This document shows, one piece after another, positions 52,081 to 63,089 of a stretch of 64,000 nt of DNA. Origin of the DNA: Diabrotica undecimpunctata (Eukaryota > Arthropoda > Insecta > Coleoptera > Chrysomelidae); contig NC_092806.1 of NCBI RefSeq assembly GCF_040954645.1, positions 29,227,644 to 29,291,643 on the forward strand, in the 5' to 3' direction. The translations under genes and the position numbers were made by a program. Numbering within the stretch: position 1 is the stretch's first letter; each line of letters begins with the position of its first letter. The notes under the pieces were generated by a model. It was not told the DNA's origin and did no database searches. It worked only from the letters and a program-made list of their open reading frames with translations.

Positions 52081-53295
52081 GTAAGTAAAATATTATAATT
52101 TCAGCGGATAGCTCGTTTTCTTTGTTTTTTTGACTTTTTGTATTCTTGCGAGTCTCGGCTTTAAAAATGAGCCGGTAGAAATACATATTTTATCATCCGA
52201 GAAAAACGTTTCTTGGTTTTAGCCAAAATGCAGTTTTTTATAAGTTACACGTTTACTTGAACGAATAGTTATCGGTAAACTGTATATTATATATAAAAAA
52301 CTAAATATTTTTGTTATTGCAATTTTTATTTAATTGAATATTAGGATAATGCCAATGACGATAATTAAAAAACACTGATTCAATTGTGTTGTTCAATCAC
52401 AAATTAGTCTATTAACTTGTAATATCACATTAATCTTAATTTCCTGATTTTTTATAGTTTCACCGTGTATAATTGTAAAACATATCTATTAGTAGCTTAA
52501 TTGCAGTTTGTTTAACTTCCTACAAACTATATATTGCCTAATAGGTATTGAGGAAATGCTTACAATTATTTCCTCGGTTCAAATTATATTTGCCAGCCTT
52601 CAAAAGTCAAAGGTTTGTGTTCTATGCAGAGGGCAATACACTTATTTGATGAATCGTAGCGTTTTAGTGAGATTATAAATATAGCTTCGGGACTAGATTG
52701 GGACAGTCGATTATAAATTTTTTCTTCAACAACAACTGTAGGGTAATAATTCAGTAGCTCTCAATAAAACTATATTTTACTCCACGACTTCAACATTTTA
52801 TTTTCTCATCGTCGATCGAAAACAATCGGACATAGGGAATTAGAAACAATTCGAAATTATAATTACATTCGACTTGTCCATTGATTATCCATTGAAATTG
52901 ATTTTTACAACATCCCAAAGGTGCTCAATTGGATTTAAATCTGAATTTCTGGTAGCCACTTTAAAATTTTAATAACGATCTTATTTACGCAATTTAACAC
53001 AATGCTTGTTATGTGAGACCTGGTATTAACTTGCACAAAAATGAATATATCCACCTAAATGGCATTGTACCATTTTTTTCTTTCACTCTGTATAAGATGT
53101 TAATTTGCATCTTAAAATTTTTCAACAAAAAAACACTTAGAATCTCGAACGAGATGGCGTACTCTAAATGTTTATTTACACAGCCCAAATTACCTTCCTT
53201 TTCACCCAGTTATTCCTTATTAAAGGGATCCACATAGATTGCAGTTAGAGGGTATAGAGCTAATATTTTCTTGATGCACTGTTTTTACAGTGCAT
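52081..53295. other. Intronic sequence, no gene seen
   Basis: Starts at the splice donor GTAAGTAAAA. AT-rich, nothing else recognised. A short Tc1-like phrase near 52910-52960 (CAAAGGTGCTCAATTGGATT) may be a scrap of a transposase. Confidence 0.35.
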
Positions 53296-53427
53296 GGGGT
53301 GAGTGAGTGAAGTGAGGGAGTGAGTTCAGTAAGTGAGGTGAGTGATTGATTTGAGTGATTGAGGTGAGTAAGTGAGTGTGGTGAGTGAGCTTGGTGAGGG
53401 AGTGAGATGAGTGAGTGATCACTCACA
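53296..53427. repeat. GAGT/GTGA minisatellite
   Basis: About 130 bp of degenerate GAGTGAGTGA units with GGTGAGTGA and GATTGA variants, ending GATCACTCAC. Confidence 0.85.
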
Positions 53428-53450
53428 TAGAAATTGAAATAATTATAGTG

Positions 53451-53672
53451 TCTTCTTCTTCACTGGCTTTACTACTCGGGGTGAGTCTTCGCCGCATCCA
53501 CTATCGCCCTCCATCCTCTACGATCTTGCGCTTCTATTTCCCATTGTTGTACCCCAATTCTAGATAAATCGGCTTCAACATCATCCTTCCATCTTTTTCT
53601 CGGTCGGCCTACTGATCTTCTACCATCTGGTCTTTCAAAAAATACTGTCTTTAACACTCTGGCAGAACACAC
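53451..53672 (-). pseudogene. LINE 3' end fragment
   Basis: Minus strand, open 66 codons: VFFERPDGRRSVGRPRKRWK, then EADLSRIGVQQWEIEAQDRR and IVDAAKTHPE, followed by a (GAA)n tail. It resembles the LINE tail at 21323-21511 (FWERPDGRKSVG). Strongly 5'-truncated. Confidence 0.75.
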
Positions 53673-55234
53673 AACAAAAAAAGGCAGAGTTCATCGAAAA
53701 CAGGAGCAAAAAGATGCTCTATTCTTCTTTTTTTTATAGTTTTTTTTTTAATTACACAGCATCAAACTAGTCAAATTTTAACAAAAAATTTTTCGAAAAT
53801 TAAAAAAAATTGTCTTTTTTGGTTCTAAAATTTGAAAAAATGATAAAATGAACAAAATGTCGAAGTTGCAACCTAGGGAAACTCATAAACTAACGAAATA
53901 CTTTTTGTTTTTTTTTTTCAACAGTTATAAGTTACGATGAACACCTCAAAGTAAATTTTTTCTTAATCTTGAAAAATTAGCTGTCATTTTCTTAATTTTT
54001 AATATTTTTGTACCAAAATTTCAGATAATACTCTTGAAATGTTGGACTATAATGCACTAATGTTATAAATAAATTTATGGTAAACAAATTTTCAATAAAA
54101 AATCTTAAAAATAGGTTAAAAATATTGAAAATGAACCCTACTCACCCCCTTAAGGGATAGGTAATGTATGTATATGTATAACAGTATTTTTTATTTCTTA
54201 TTTTTTGTTGTATGTCTAATAATGTAAAAATCAATGCGTGTAATCAATCTAATGATAATCAAGAATATGACCAAGGAGAATTTTTAATTTTTTTTTATTT
54301 ATTTTAATTTTTTTATTAATTTAAAAATAACTTTTTTTTAACTATTGACAGTTTGATGGAAATCTAATATGTTACCAGATCATCCAGAAATATAAAATTT
54401 ATTTTTTTTATCAAGTATCATTTTGTAATGGACATTTTTATTTAAAAACCGACCTGAGGGCCGGTTTGCATTGTGAGCGTCTTTAAAGTTGGAATTCTTC
54501 GATTTAACTTAAATTCCAAGATGAAACTACCCATTGGGTTAATTTTTTGTTTCCCAAAATAGTACTCAACTTTTGGACTGCTTTTCTACACATCCAGATT
54601 TATTTTACGTTACAACATAAACTACATAACATGATTTTGTATAAAGTTTTCCGCATATAAATACGAATTCATGGACTGGTCATAAATAATGGGTACTAGA
54701 GCCATGCACACCTCAAAACAAATTACTCCCCAAAATTCCCCCTGGAGATTTTACACTTATTTGTTTTCATCTGGGAACAAAATTATCTTTAGCCATCGGT
54801 GGTCTAATGTGCATGATGACCGACGAATCTTAATCTGAGTGATCTGTATGGCGAATCTTAGTCTACGTGATTTGTACATTTATGGTAAGCAACGGTGCAG
54901 TGGCAGGTCTCCTACTAGACAACTAACTTTTTACTTGTACATTTTCGATTTTTTAACACTTGTTGTCAGGGAAAGCACTCGTCAATTTGAGCACATACCA
55001 TACACTTTTTCCTTCTTCTAAGGTATCTTAAAAATTAAATAAAGTCTTAAATTTAAATTGAAAGGCAGACTAATCGGATCTAAAAATGTATATTCTAGTA
55101 TTCCGCACTATTTTGCTTAAATTTAACAGAATAAACACTGTAGCTTTCTGTAAGAAACCTAATTCGTTAAAAACATCGTTGCTTAAGTTACTAAAATGTA
55201 GTACTGAAGTATGTTCTGGTCATGTAGAATAACA
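53673..55234. other. AT-rich, no gene seen
   Basis: Homopolymer-rich sequence (long T and A runs) without coding signature. Confidence 0.35.
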
Positions 55235-55286
55235 AATTCCCTCACTGTTAACACGTACTGTTGTACGTGTTAACAGTGAGGGAATT
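55235..55286. repeat. Perfect 52-nt hairpin
   Basis: Two 24-nt arms, AATTCCCTCACTGTTAACAC plus GTAC and its exact reverse complement, separated by a 4-nt loop TGTT (55259-55262). It has no T-tail or coding context. It may be two fused transposon ends. Confidence 0.9.
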
Positions 55287-55476
55287 ACATCCTAATGACC
55301 TTAACCAGGATCCTACTAGCTAAGCTTCAGCACAGGTAGGCAGTTTTCGTAGAACTTGCTGTTGCTATTGGCAGATTCGATGTCGCCTCCATACAAGAAC
55401 ACTGAAGAACAGAGCCAAATATATCGAGTGTGACAGAATACAGCAGATCTGCAGAAAGAAGTTCCGATGGCTTGTC

Positions 55477-56700
55477 TTCTTCTTCTTTTTATGTAGACAT
55501 GACCCTGTCTATTTTTCAATGTGTCTCCAGTAAGTTGTCGTTCCATCGTTTTCGTGGTCATCCTACTGATCGCCTTTCTATTGGGAAATCGTCTCTTGCC
55601 GTCTTTACTACTCTATTTGGTGTAATTCGGTTTGTATGATCATTCCATTCTACTCTTCTATTTCTTACCCAGTCCTTGATGTCCTCCAACTTGCATCTAC
55701 GTCGTATATCTGTACTTCTAGCTCTGTCTCATGGTGTTTTACCATCAAGTTTTTTGATCTCTGCTGTTTAAACATCCTTTTCGTCCTCTCTGTGTCAGGT
55801 CGTGTTTCTGCCGCGTATGTCATTATTGGTCTGATGATTGTTTTGTAAATTCTGCCTTTCATTTCTTGTAGAATGTGATCCTGTAGACCTTCCAACTCCA
55901 ATTTACATCTTAGTAAATTTTCATCCATAATCAGGTTGAACAATAGTTTTACTTTTATTGTATTGATTTGGTAGTTATTTTCGATCGTTTTGATTATTCC
56001 TAAGGGTATCTCTCTTGCGTACAATAAGTGGATAACATCCTTTAATTTGACCCGGTCAAAGTCCTTCTTAAGTTCCACAAAACATAGATATGTCGGTTTG
56101 TTGTATTCTAGTGATTTCTCTTGCACTTGCCTCATTATAAATATAGCGTCGGTGCATGATCTCCCGACCTAAAACCTTGTTGTTCTTCTGCTAGTGTTAT
56201 AATTTCGTTCAGTATATTTGTTATCACTTTGGTTGTTAATTTTAGTGTTGTGTTTAATAAATTAATTCCTCTAATTTTCAGCGTCCGATTTTTCTCTCTT
56301 TTTGATGAGTGCTGGTTGTTATGGTCACGTAGTATTTTCGTCACCTTTAGCAAATATTTATCGAAAATAGTCTGCCCATGTTTACTTCTGAATTTGTTTC
56401 GTTTTTATTAGTTCGTTCATCTATTTTCTTTGTCCTCTGATCATTCTCCATACTTCTGTTTCAGTAGAAGTCGTTTTCCATCTGTTTTGTTTGTTGTGTT
56501 CTGTATTGTAAAGAGGCTTTCTTCTTTTCTTTACATTCTGTCTTTACTTTCTCTCTTAACCATGGGGTTTTCTTTTTTTATTTGTGAGTGTTTGTTACTA
56601 TGCTCTCTCCAAATGATTCTGTTGCTGTGTTAATTATGTTATTTTTGAGTTTTCTCAGTTTTACTCGATATTATCGTTTTCTAATATTTCATTCCCAACA
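55477..56700 (-). pseudogene. RTE-like LINE, internally deleted
   Basis: Minus strand: a linker TPWLREKVKTECKEKKEASL, then RT blocks INLLNTTLKLTTKVITN, NEIITLAEEQQGFRSG, CTDAIFIMRQVQEKSLEYNK, palm A region CFVELKKDFDRVKLKDVI and LYAREIPLGIIKTIE. After KVKLLFNLIMDE the text jumps to LELEGLQDHILQEMKGRIY, skipping the catalytic YADD part found in the sister copy. The tail MKGRIYKTIIRPIMTYAAET is kept, and the copy ends with an AAGAAGAAG tail. A frameshift lies near 56160. Confidence 0.8.
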
Positions 56701-56765
56701 ATCTTAAGTCAATGGCTTGTGTAATAGATAATAAAAGATGTGCAATAAACCAGTTGGCAGCAGTA

Positions 56766-57335
56766 TAAAGGTAAGTTTTTACTGGGGCGTCTATTGCGAT
56801 CATTGCTAGACGATCGTCGCTGAGAAATGATCGCTAAGCGATGATCGCAAGCGGAGTGTTTTTACTGAAGCGATGATTTGATGAGTAGTAAGTTGTCCGT
56901 TGTCTAGTGAACAAGTGGTTTTGTTGTAGCGATGAGCGTATGTAAAAGAAAACAATTATTGTTAAAATACCTGCTAGCAGAAGAAATAAAGGATGAAGAA
57001 ATGTTAAGTGTTCCAAGATTATAAAAACATGCAATATTTAAAATAAGAAGGATACTTCACAATTTTAATACACAACCTTTTATTAGAAGACAATCTTCCA
57101 AATAAAAAACTTTCAAAATCACATACATAAGCCACTATAGTCGCTCAGCGTTTACTGTGTCTGCTCTTGGACCAGTCGCCAACGATTGACGCTAGCGGCT
57201 TCAATCCAGCTCCAGCGACAGACGCTCTAAACAAAACGGCGTCGTAACAGACGACACAAGCGAAGCGCTAGCGGTACACCGCGATCATAGCTCAGCGATG
57301 ATCGTAACAGACGCTTCAGTAAAAACGTACCTTTA
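56766..57335. mobile_element. Harbinger-like non-autonomous DNA transposon
   Basis: Terminal inverted repeats: left TAAAGGTAAGTTTTTACTGG, right the reverse complement with a few changes (CAGTAAAAACGTACCTTTA). Inside each end are GATCATCGCT/AGCGATGATCGC palindromic motifs. A short frame near 56930 (MSVCKRKQLLLKYLLAEEI) could be the start of a deleted transposase. Target-site duplication is not clear. Confidence 0.65.
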
Positions 57336-58110
57336 CCGGTGTAGAATGGACGGCCTCCAGAGAAAAAAAAATATTTGCTAGGTGATTTGCGAGTTAACTG
57401 CTCTCCACTAAAAGCCTGGAGGAAACGATCATGAATAGAGAAATACAAAATAATGCCTAAATAATTTGGAAAGTATCATCATCTTTATCATTTACCTAAT
57501 TGTTTTATTTTTAGGACACTACATAAGGAGATTTTTTGTACAACCTATTTATCTGACTTCTCTTCTTTCTACTTTTGTTTTTTCACTTAAATTGCTTAAG
57601 AAATTATTTCGGCAGCTAATTTGGTGTTTATCGTAAAAAAAAACATCACTCCCACTTACAATAAAATATGTCAAAACTTTTCCGATTTTAATTTTATTTC
57701 CTCGTCTTTGTCATAAAATACATTAAAACATTTGTAGTAGACTCCCCATTTTTTCATTCTATCCATTCCTTCAAATCGAATTTTTCAATTACGCGTGCAC
57801 GGAAATATTCGAAAAACATTCATTAAAAACGACTTCATAAATGCTGAATTCAGTTTTCAGCCTCAATAAGAAAATCAGCGAAACACGAAATGATGAATAT
57901 TTCGCTATAGAATTTTAGGGTAGTTGACAATTCTGACAGGCGAACAAGAAATTAGCATTACAGAATATTGATGTTTCTGTTTTATTTCTGGTTGGTTGAT
58001 AATTTCAACGTGAAAGATACATTTTCGATACAATATTATTAATTATTTGCTGTGCTTTTAAAATTTTCGTTGAATAATATAGTCCAGTCGTCAGAGACGA
58101 AAATGTCACT
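57336..58110. other. AT-rich, no gene seen
   Basis: Nothing recognised. Confidence 0.35.
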
Positions 58111-58117
58111 TAACCTT

Positions 58118-59480
58118 TAAAAATCATACGAACAAGCTAATTTTACCGAGAATATCAAGTTTTGCACCTTAAAAAAGATGCATAAAAGTTTAATACTTTT
58201 ACTTATTTACCTCCGGGCTTCCCCCTAAAACTGTAGAGGGGAAAAACGCAAAAATATCGTTTCACCAAGAATCTGTACGCCGTAGAAAAAATATTTTGAA
58301 TAAAAAATGTTTGTGTAGAATGAACCGTTCTCTCAGAAACACTTGAAGCGACCGTTGATGTTGAATTTCAGTTTCGCGCGAGAAACCAATGTTCAATAAA
58401 ATTTGTATCAGCTCGACGGTAAAAATTCGATATCTTTTGATTTAAGTGCCCTATCGATTTATGCATATCCGTGCAGTGTCAATTCCGTGTTATGACAGTG
58501 CCCCGAAAAAAAAAACAATAATGTACTCTTATGAGTATATTTATACATTGGCGTTCTTTGGACGGTGCCGGTCCGTGCCCGGCTTAAAATTAATCGCAAA
58601 CGATATTTTTGTTTTCGGCATTTATTGTTTTGTGAACGCGAGTGCTGGTAAGCAGATAAGCAGGAGATGTTGTGCGGTTAGTACGTTATGGTTTTTTATA
58701 TGTATTAAAGAAAAAAGAAAAGGAAAAAAAGAGTACTTGGACACTCTAAAATATTCGTGAAATTTTGAAGGTATTTCCCGTGACGTGCGATCGTTTGTAA
58801 TAAGTTTAAATTTTGCGTTTTTTTAGCCTTATTTCAAATGCTCATATTTGTCGCCAAAACTTCGAAACGTCGTCGAAATTTCATGTTTGAGGTTTTGAAG
58901 ATTGGTCTCTAATAATTGAAATTTCACTACGACCGGTCAGTGAATTTTATTGATCTTACAAGAATCGTAAAAAATAGCAAAAATCACGCAACGTTTATTT
59001 ATTTCAGATTTCTAGAAACTGACTTCCTTTGCGGCAAAATACAAAAATTGTAAAGGAAAAGTTCACTCTTCAGCTTTAAAACGCATTTTGATTTTTGTCA
59101 ATAAGATACTCTGATCAAAAGCTACGACGAGTTAATACAAATCTTATTTAACATTGATTTCGCGCGCGTAACTGACATTTAAAATTGCCGGTCTCTTCAA
59201 GCGTTATTTTTGAGAGAACAGTTCATTCTACACAAAAAGTGATAATAAACATATTTGTTTAAAATTATCTCAGCTACATTTTTTATTTAAAAAGTTTTTT
59301 TTCCGGCGCACAGATTGTTTGTAAATCGATTTTTTTCCGTTTTCCCCATCTAGGAGGGGGTTTTAAGCGAAAGCCCGGAGGTAACAGTGGTAAACTTTTT
59401 TGCCTCTTTTTTGTGATGTCAAAATTGATATTCTCGGCAAAATTCAGCTTGTTCGTATGATTTTTAGAGTTTTTGTTCAG
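58118..59480. mobile_element. Foldback element with ~350-bp inverted arms
   Basis: The left arm, from AAAAATCATACGAACAAGCT (about 58118-58445), is the diverged reverse complement of the right arm (about 59095-59470): shared GAGAATATCAA, TTACCTCCGGGCTT, GTGTAGAATGAAC, GTTCTCTCA and ATTTGTATTA. The right arm has an extra ~25 bp near 59235. The ~650-bp interior carries no recognised coding. The element ends about 20 bp before the transposase ATG at 59499. Confidence 0.75.
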
Positions 59481-59498
59481 TATTGTTTGACATTTAAT

Positions 59499-60770
59499 CA
59501 TGGAAAGACTTAGCCCGGCACAACGTCTAGAAATTATTCAGTTGTATTTCGAAAATGAGCGTTCTACGAGAAATTTGGTCAGAGCAAATTATGGTTCACC
59601 TAATCGACCATCAGTAAGTTTGAAACCATCGATATAATATACTAAGCACAGGCCATGTTGATATTTTTACATGTAGCTGTTAAACAACAGATCTGAAGTC
59701 ACATTACTAGCTACAATGCCCGACGTAAATTTGACAGGTGATTAACGTGAATATAGTTATTCCCGATATTAATGTTAAACAGGTAACATTATGTGATAAA
59801 TCAATAATTTAATGTATTCTTTTTGGTAAATCCATAAATCCGTTAAATTTTTAATATTTTGCATCCAGTCACATCAATGGTGAGCAATGCGCGACTACGT
59901 ACCTGTAAAATATATCTGTTTTATATGTTTCTATGTTATAAAAATGAATTTTTTTTAAGTTTACAATCTTAAACATCGTTATATATTTTATTCAAATATA
60001 AATAACAACGAAAATAAATAATTATTTTACGTATATGTTCCAAAAGAATTTTTTTCGTACACCACTGACATTCTGAAAACAAGAATCGGTCATTATTACT
60101 AGCTACTTTGGACGCAAGTATTTATTCATAGGTTCCATCGTTAGTATATTATATCGATGTTTAAAACCCAGTCTTCATTATTGGATAACACGCGACCAAA
60201 TAGACCATATTCAGCAAGTACTGAAAAAAATATAGCGGTGGTAACGGAGACTGTACGCGAAAATATTAAAGAATCGATTCGTCGCCGGTCTCAATAGCTT
60301 GGCTCGTATGCAACAACTTCAATAGCATACAAAATTCAATAAGTGGAAGATCTGAAGCCGAAAGACCTTCCGAGTCATCACCGTTTCAGTCGATGGGATC
60401 TTAATACGCTTGCAGAAGATCCACTGTTTATGAAAAATGTTTTCCGATGAGGCCCATTTTTGGCTTACTGGTTACGTCAATAAATAAAATGCCCGTATTT
60501 GGGATAATAAGCAACCCGAAGAAGTTCAAGAGTTGCCATTGACACCTCTAGACTTTTTCCTTTGGGGCTACGTAAAGCCGAAACGTCTATAAAAATAAAC
60601 CAGCTCTGATTGAGGCATTGAAGGCCAGTATTACTCGAGTCATTGGTCAAATACCAATCGAAATGCTGGAACGAGTCATCGAGAATTGGAACTTCAGAAT
60701 GGTCATCTTAACCGCAGTCACGGCAACATTGAAAAGAAATTATCTTTAAGAAGTAATTGTAAAGAATGAT
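59499..60770 (+). pseudogene. IS630-Tc1-mariner-type transposase, interrupted and deleted
   Basis: Starts MERLSPAQRLEIIQLYFENE and RSTRNLVRANYGSPNRPS (DUF4817-type HTH). An insertion follows (59615-60170). The frame then resumes with NTRPNRPYSASTEKNIAVV, VRENIKESIRRRSQ, LKPKDLPSHHRFSRWDLNTL and the first catalytic Asp in MFSDEAHFWLTGYVN. After QPEEVQELP the text jumps directly to TPLDFFLWGYVKPK, so the second Asp region is deleted. C-terminal AALKASITRVIGQIPIEMLE-like coding is present. Several frame breaks. AATAAA follows at about 60783. Confidence 0.8.
59615..60170. mobile_element. MITE inserted in the transposase gene
   Basis: Inverted ends sharing ATCGATATAATATACTAA: left after AAGTTTGAAACC, right before GTTTAAAACC on the complementary strand. 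CAGT is found on both sides (59612-59615 and 60171-60174), a possible 4-bp target duplication. No coding. Confidence 0.65.
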
Positions 60771-60854
60771 TCGTTTTTCTGATAATAAAGATTTTCAAAT
60801 AAAATTCATTTTTTCATTGTTTTTTCTTTTTGAAAAAGTAACTCTAAATGCACT

Positions 60855-60992
60855 AATACATTATTTGGCTCCAAGTTTGGGATCATTGAGTTTTCAAAGC
60901 AATCTTCAAACATATTAGCTTCCAATACATTATTTGGCTCCAAGTTTGGGATCATTGAGTTTTCAAAGCAATCTTCAAACATATTAGCTTCC
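60855..60992. repeat. Two perfect 69-bp tandem copies
   Basis: Units 60855-60923 and 60924-60992 are identical. On the minus strand each unit encodes 23 residues in an open frame (EANMFEDCFENSMIPNLEPN then NVL). Confidence 0.95.
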
Positions 60993-61214
60993 GTACTCTT
61001 GTGATAGTCAACGTTGCAACCCTCTATTTTCTTCCCACATAACTTTTAAGCATTCGGGGCCCATCCTTCACTTCCTTCTCAATTTACAATAATTTGCCAC
61101 GATGCTTGATTTGCAGGCATTTTTGATATGCACCTATTTGAACTATCTGTCTGTCCACCCTTTCTTAACTGTATCATGGGTATCATACAAAATTTCGTCT
61201 AAATAACAAATAAA
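60993..61214. other. Short unrecognised stretch
   Basis: Minus-strand frames such as KDGPRMLKSYVGRK hint at a decayed protein that would include the 69-bp tandem units, but I could not assign a family. Confidence 0.25.
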
Positions 61215-62345
61215 CGTAATACTAAAATTAACAACCAAAGTAATAACAAATAAATTGAATGAAATTATAACACTAGCAGAAGAAAAGCAAGGTTTTAGGT
61301 CGGGAAGATCATTCACCGACGCTATATTTATAATGAGGTAAGTGCAAGAGAAATAATTAGAATACAACAAACCGGCATATCTAGGTTTCGTGGACCTTAG
61401 AAGGCATTTGACCGGTTCAAATTAAAGGACGTTATCCACTTTTTGTACGCAAGAGAGATATCTTTAGGAATAATCGAAGCGATCGAAAATATCTATCAAA
61501 ACAACACAATAAAAGTAAAAGTAGAAGAACTAACCGACCCTATTGAAGCTGGAAATGGGATAAAACAGGGAGATTCCTTGAGTCCTCTATTGTTCAACCT
61601 GATTATGAATCAAGTAGTAAGTAAAGTAACAACTAAAAAACGATACCAAATGGGAGAAAAACAACTTAAAATAATCTGTGTAGACGACGAATTATTACTC
61701 TCTCAAAGTGAAGATGATTTACAACGTATGCTGCACCAATTTAATATAACCGCCAGAAAATTTAACATGTTAATATCCCGAAAAAAGACAAAATGCATGG
61801 TTATATATAACAGCAAATTTACTAAAATGTAAATTGGAGCTGGAAGGTCAGGTAATAGAACAAGTGATGGACTTTAAATATCTAGGCATCACATTATCTA
61901 GCTACAGAAAGCTCGAAACAGAAGTGGGAGATCAAGTGAATAGAGCAAACAGAGCCGCAGGTTGCCTGAATGTCACAATATGGAAAAATAAAAATATCGG
62001 GAAAGAAATGAAAGGCAGAATTTACAAAACAGTCATCAGACCAATAATGACATAACGCGGCAGAAAGACGACCTGACAGAGGGGACAAAAAGAATGTTAA
62101 AAACAGCAGCGATGAATAATTGATGGTAAACACTATGGAACAGAGCTCGAAGTACATATATACGACGTAGATGCAAGATAGAAAACACCAAGAACTGGGT
62201 AAGAAATAGAAGAGTAGAATGAAATGATCATATGAGTCGAATGACAACAAATAGAATAGTGAAGATGACAGATGACCGTTCCCCAATAGGGAGACAATCA
62301 GTAGGTAGACCAAGAAAACGATGGAACAACTTACTGGAGCCACAT
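61215..62345 (+). pseudogene. RTE-like LINE RT
   Basis: Plus strand: TLKLTTKVITNKLNEIITLA, EEKQGFRSGRSFTDAIFIM, then a damaged palm A (GFVDL, RHLTGSN), YAREISLGIIEAIENIYQNN, GIKQGDSLSPLLFNLIMNQV, the palm C region IICVDDELLLSQSEDDLQ (Val-Asp-Asp in place of Tyr/Phe-Ala-Asp-Asp), FNMLISRKKTKCMV, then DFKYLGITLSSYRKLETEVG, KEMKGRIYKTVIRPIMT and a decayed tail GRPRKRWNNL. Frameshifts near 61345, 61405 and 61830. Same family as 55477-56700, but retaining the part that is deleted there. Confidence 0.85.
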
Positions 62346-63060
62346 TGAAAAACTGACAGAGTCATGTCTACATTCAAGACCTACTTTCTTGTCTATATGT
62401 AGTAATTTGTTCTGGGTATATACATAACGTCAATAATAAAACAATATTGTTTTAATGTTAAAGCCCATTTTCTTTATCCAATTTTAAAGAGTTTATCACA
62501 GCAGTTCATATGCCGACCGGTTGTTTCCAATTTTTTGCTAAATATTTCCATTGTAGGTATTTCACTGCTTTTGTAGCAATCGTATATTGTGGTGTTCAAT
62601 AATTTTATAGTTATAGTTTTTTATTTTGTATACAGTTGAAAGCAGATTTTCTGTCAAATCAGAAATTGCTTGTACCAATAGTACCTTCATCGAAGCCGTA
62701 TTTCTTATGTAGATTTTTGAAACATAGGTACTTGCTGTGTGGTCAGCATTTAAATGCATTTGAATCTTCTTTTCGGGTACTTTTTTCAGGAAGTACATTC
62801 ACTTTGTAACTGGCGTACGAAATATTTTCAACCACATTGTCCGAGGGACGTCATATCACTATTCCAAATTCATAATTAAACTTTATCGCACCCTACCCTT
62901 ACTAAATGAACTGCTTCCCAACTAAAACATTTCGCAGAGGCATCCAGTTGGTTGTAAAAAAGATAAGATAAGATGGGATCAAATTTGGCCACATTTAAAG
63001 CTTTATACAATAGTACAGTATAGCCCAAAATAAACAGTACTGAACTTGTAATTATTTTAT
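62346..63060. other. No gene seen
   Basis: AT-rich. The right end (TATAGCCCAAAATAAACAGT) may be the 3' end of the transposon that follows. Confidence 0.35.
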
Positions 63061-63089
63061 TGTTTTAAAAAATACATATTATTGACACT

